From Azolla pinnata (taxonomy: Eukaryota > Streptophyta > Polypodiopsida > Salviniales > Salviniaceae), in NCBI GenBank assembly GCA_037176905.1, contig JBBBWG010031031.1:11034-43806 (forward strand): 32,773 nucleotides of DNA, given 5' to 3'. The notes under the pieces were generated by a model that saw nothing but the letters and a program-made list of their open reading frames with translations, made no database searches and was not told where the DNA came from. Made by a program: the position numbers and the translations under genes. Positions 30,401 through 32,773 of this stretch are shown here, piece after piece; position 1 is the first letter of the stretch; every line of letters starts with the position of its first letter.

Positions 30401-31387
30401 TATGACAGTTTTCTTCCGATTTGAAAGCATGGAATTTAGGGAGAGATTTTTCTCTAAGCCACCAATGCCTCGCTCAATACCAAAAGAGTACTTCGACTTA
30501 CTGTTTTGCTCATTTATACTTGAAGAATTATTTTACTCCCTTAACCTGGTAGACACTTTAACGTCTGCCTCTCCACAGAGCATCAGTTTAGGCCATTTAG
30601 CATCAATAACCTTTACCAATCACACTAAATTATCGGTATATCTATTCACATCCTGAAAATCATGAATTTTATCTTGCTAATGCATCATTTCACAAACTAT
30701 GTCTATTCACTTATCCAGAAAAAAATAGCTCAATTAGCTACAGAATTACTCATTTAGCCTCGAGGAAACAATGCCTACTTGGCTAAGGAAGCCGGATCCC
30801 AAGAAGATGGCAGTGAAGCTTTCACTTCCTCTTTCAAGCGAAGCTGAGTCCTCAGTAGCTGAAGACTGTAAAGACTGATGAAAACCCCATCAAAGGCAAG
30901 GGCTTTCACACTAGATGCATCTTTCTGCCACGACCCACTAAAACGGAAAGCAGAATTAAAGTGGCCAAGAGGGATTTTTCCTGTTACAGACACATTCTGA
31001 TTGAAGTGCTCGGACATCTGCAAAGACGGAAGAAACAAGGAATGAGAAGACTGATCCAAAACATACATGAACGGGAGCCTGAATGTCAAATCTACACTAG
31101 ACTACGAGAAGAAGAAGAAGAAGAACCTGGTTGAATGAAAGAACGTCGGAAGTAAACCTGGTTCGATCACCTTTGTCGCACTTGATCGAAGAAGGAACAC
31201 CAGAAAGAAGGACATTTCCGGGCAAAACGAGGTCTTGCAACGGTCCACTCTCGTCGATTTCTATCAGAGAGCCCGGGCTCTTGCAGGATTTGAGCCATAG
31301 GTCAAGCGTCACGTCATATCCGCACCCTAGAGCTTGAATAGCCTTTTGGGCGACTCTGAAGGCGTCGTCGGGAGGGGCAGAAGCCAT
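27435..31387 (-). CDS. Plant MACPF-domain protein, At1g14780-like (CAD1/NSL1 family)
   Basis: Seven minus-strand exons: 31127-31387, 30779-31017, 29464-29653, 29099-29164, 28823-29006, 28564-28730 and 27435-28157. All introns are GT-AG, the phase is continuous, and the product is 609 residues, close to family members (about 560-627). The start is ATG at 31387; the frame extends to 31528 only through a TTG. Residues 1 to about 350 form the MACPF domain, with CDKGDRTRF near 75, FNQNVSVTGKIP near 92, the signature YGTHIIVGVTIGG at 172-184, and SHNEWLQAVPQSPDVLSM and FIPITSLLNGV near 270-300. The C-terminal plant-specific region includes HPVTGMRLYLEG, KSGIFSSLLSG and GHWLVTGAKL. Arabidopsis relatives CAD1 and NSL1 restrain salicylate-dependent cell death and defence; a similar role here is inferred. 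No signal peptide or membrane helix is obvious, as in relatives. The upstream region carries a dense W-box array. Confidence 0.95.
29233..29310. repeat. 12-bp minisatellite in the third MACPF intron
   Basis: About six units of ATAGATAGATAC in tandem, flanked by TATA-rich DNA, in the intron between 29165 and 29463. It is far enough from the exons not to touch splice sites. Confidence 0.92.
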
Positions 31388-31532
31388 GGAAGCTCGGGGG
31401 GGAAGGTCCGCCTCACTCTCCCTCAGTGCATGTAAGCTCTCTCTCGCTCTCTTCTCTGTGCTTTTCCTCAACCCTAAGGCAAAACCAGCAGCAGAGAAAG
31501 GAACCCAAAGCTTGGGAGAAGCCTTCAATTCC

Positions 31533-31541
31533 TCTATTTAT
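31533..31541 (-). promoter_or_regulatory. Candidate TATA-like element of the MACPF gene
   Basis: The minus strand reads CATAAATAG about 150 bp upstream of the start codon, the best TATA-like word at a sensible distance. Transcription would then begin near 31505, giving a leader of about 120 nt. Confidence 0.4.
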
Positions 31542-31608
31542 GAGCGATGGGTGTGGATATGGCTTTCTCTGCCATGCTTTCCTTTTCCTCTGTCTCTCTG
31601 TCTCTCTC

Positions 31609-31684
31609 CTCTTCTTCTTTCTTCTTTCTTCTTCTTCTTCTTCTTCTTTCATCATCATCATCTTCTTCTTCTTCTTCTTCTTGA
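31609..31684. repeat. TTC/ATC microsatellite in the MACPF promoter
   Basis: Runs of TTC, with a short ATC block in the middle, lie between the TATA-like element and the 28-bp array. On the gene's own strand they are GAA-rich, which can act as GAGA-type promoter sequence. Confidence 0.9.
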
Positions 31685-31760
31685 ACAGTCTTTGCATTCC
31701 TGACTTTTCAAACCTTCAAAAATATCTTTGCTGCTGCTAATCCTGAGTCAAACCCAGGAA

Positions 31761-32145
31761 AGTCAAGTCAAATCCTTGACCATCACTCATGTCAAGTCAA
31801 TCCTTGACCATCAAGTAAGTCAATTCAAGTCTTGACCATCAAGTAAGTCAAGCCAAGTCCTGACCGTCAAGTAAGTCAAGTCACTTCTTGACCATCAAGC
31901 AAGTCAAGTCAATGTTTGACCATCATGCAAGTCAAGCCAGTTCTTGACCATCAAGTAAGTCAATTCAATGCTTGACCATCAAGTAAGTCAAGCCAATCCT
32001 TGACCATCAAGTAAGTCAAGTCAATGCTTGACCATCAAGTAAGTCAAGCCCATCCTTGACCATCAAGTAAGTCAAGTCAATCATTGACCATCAAGCTAGT
32101 CAAGACAATGCTTGACCATCAAGCAAGTCAAGTCAGGCCTTGACC
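31761..32145. promoter_or_regulatory. 28-bp W-box minisatellite array upstream of the MACPF gene
   Basis: Fourteen copies follow one another with an exact 28-bp step. TTGACC starts at 31776, 31804, 31832, 31888, 31916, 31944, 31972, 32000, 32028, 32056, 32084, 32112 and 32140; the copy at 31860 reads CTGACC. Between these, AGTCAA (TTGACT on the other strand) occurs once or twice per unit, 18 times by my count. That gives about 31 W-box cores (TTGACC/T) in 385 bp. Each typical unit also contains CTTGACCATCAAG, a small hairpin-forming palindrome. The array lies about 390-760 bp upstream of the MACPF start codon, in the proximal promoter. WRKY factors bind W-boxes; whether they act here is inferred. 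Confidence 0.9.
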
Positions 32146-32773
32146 CATTTGCAGCGGATCTACAACCAGCCGCCAAAAGCATCTTTCGATCGCTTTCTTC
32201 CAGCATCTCCATCGATCGGCAAGGCCACATCAGAGTCAGCACATCCATCCATAATACGTACAATCGGTGGGGTGCATAACAGTTTCTCAGAGCATGTGCT
32301 GGGAACAGAGCATCTCATCTTCCAGCAGCTTCATCGACATGCTATAGTCAAGTCATGGGCAATCGACCCGGTTTTTTTGTTTTTTCCATGCACTTTGAGA
32401 TGCATGTCAAACCCATCTCCAGATTTGCTCGAATCAACCGATTTTCTGGGCATCTGGCACAACCCATCTCCCAGATTGCTCGAACAAATGATTCTCTACG
32501 CATTTTGGCATCGACCCTCCCTGCCTTGATCTCGCATCCACGCACGATGCCCTCCTTGTTCCAAAGCACAAAAGCTTTCGAGCACGCCTCATCGGCTTTA
32601 TCACGAATTACCAATTCGATCGTTGAATCCTATACGGCGACAAACCGTACCATATCTTTAATCAAAACGATAATCGATCGGGAACATACTTTGGTCCAAG
32701 CACGCCAATTATTCGGATCGTAATCCGATTTTCTTATATTGGAGCGCTTTGGTTGTTTGACTTTCGCACCGCT
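32146..32773. other. Right edge of the window, no gene recognised
   Basis: Overlapping short open frames on both strands (32140-32529, 32355-32723 plus; 32348-32614 minus) are unrecognised. Two imperfect copies of a 50-55-bp unit with an AACCCATCTCC.AGATT.GCTCGAA pattern start near 32410 and 32462. A gene to the right could share the W-box array as its promoter, but none is visible. Confidence 0.4.

Noticed and set aside
31388..31528. N-terminal extension of the MACPF protein to 31528
   Set aside because: The extension begins with TTG, not ATG, and relatives start near the ATG at 31387.
31761..32145. CRISPR-like array
   Set aside because: The units are contiguous 28-bp repeats without unique spacers, in a plant nuclear context.

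Overview
The window is nuclear DNA of a flowering plant. It has intron-bearing genes with GT-AG junctions and plant-specific families: plastid ClpR4, an ARMADILLO REPEAT ONLY (ARO) type protein, and a plant MACPF protein closest to Arabidopsis At1g14780. It also holds decayed Ty1-copia and LINE retroelements and long AT-rich intergenic DNA. The very GC-rich, intronless ARO gene beside AT-rich, intron-rich genes suggests GC heterogeneity of the kind common in monocots. That is only an inference; the species cannot be fixed from the sequence.

Layout. 1-80: a 40-bp direct repeat. About 200-1130, minus strand: a broken copia reverse transcriptase/RNase H region. 1756-3004, plus: a tentative three-exon gene for a 103-residue coiled-coil protein. 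4919-8456, minus: a complete seven-exon CLPR4 gene (316 codons plus stop), with local repeats in intron 1. About 9650-12230, plus: a 5' LTR, primer binding site and degraded gag-protease-integrase of a copia element that ends before the reverse transcriptase. 12230-19500: gene-poor, with an inverted repeat, an LTR-like segment, a SINE-like head, a LINE zinc-finger remnant, telomere-like repeats and microsatellites. 19733-22311, plus: TATA box, uORF-rich leader and the 728-residue ARO-type gene. 22287-23000: diverged tandem repeats that begin inside the last codons of that gene. 23160-27430: no gene recognised, but many short tandem repeats, including a 6-bp CCCTAA array. 27435-31387, minus: a complete seven-exon MACPF gene (609 residues). 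31776-32145: a 14-copy, indel-free 28-bp array in its upstream region.

The three well-supported genes serve unrelated functions: plastid proteolysis, polarised cell growth and cell-death/immunity control. They do not form a cluster. The most notable signals are regulatory. One is the 28-bp array upstream of the MACPF gene, which carries about 30 W-box cores (TTGACC or TTGACT) on both strands. Another is a uORF in the ARO leader whose stop codon overlaps the main start codon (TGATG). A third is the repeat family that begins within the ARO coding end.

All exon boundaries were read by eye from splice dinucleotides, reading phase and remembered family sequences. No alignment or transcript data were available.
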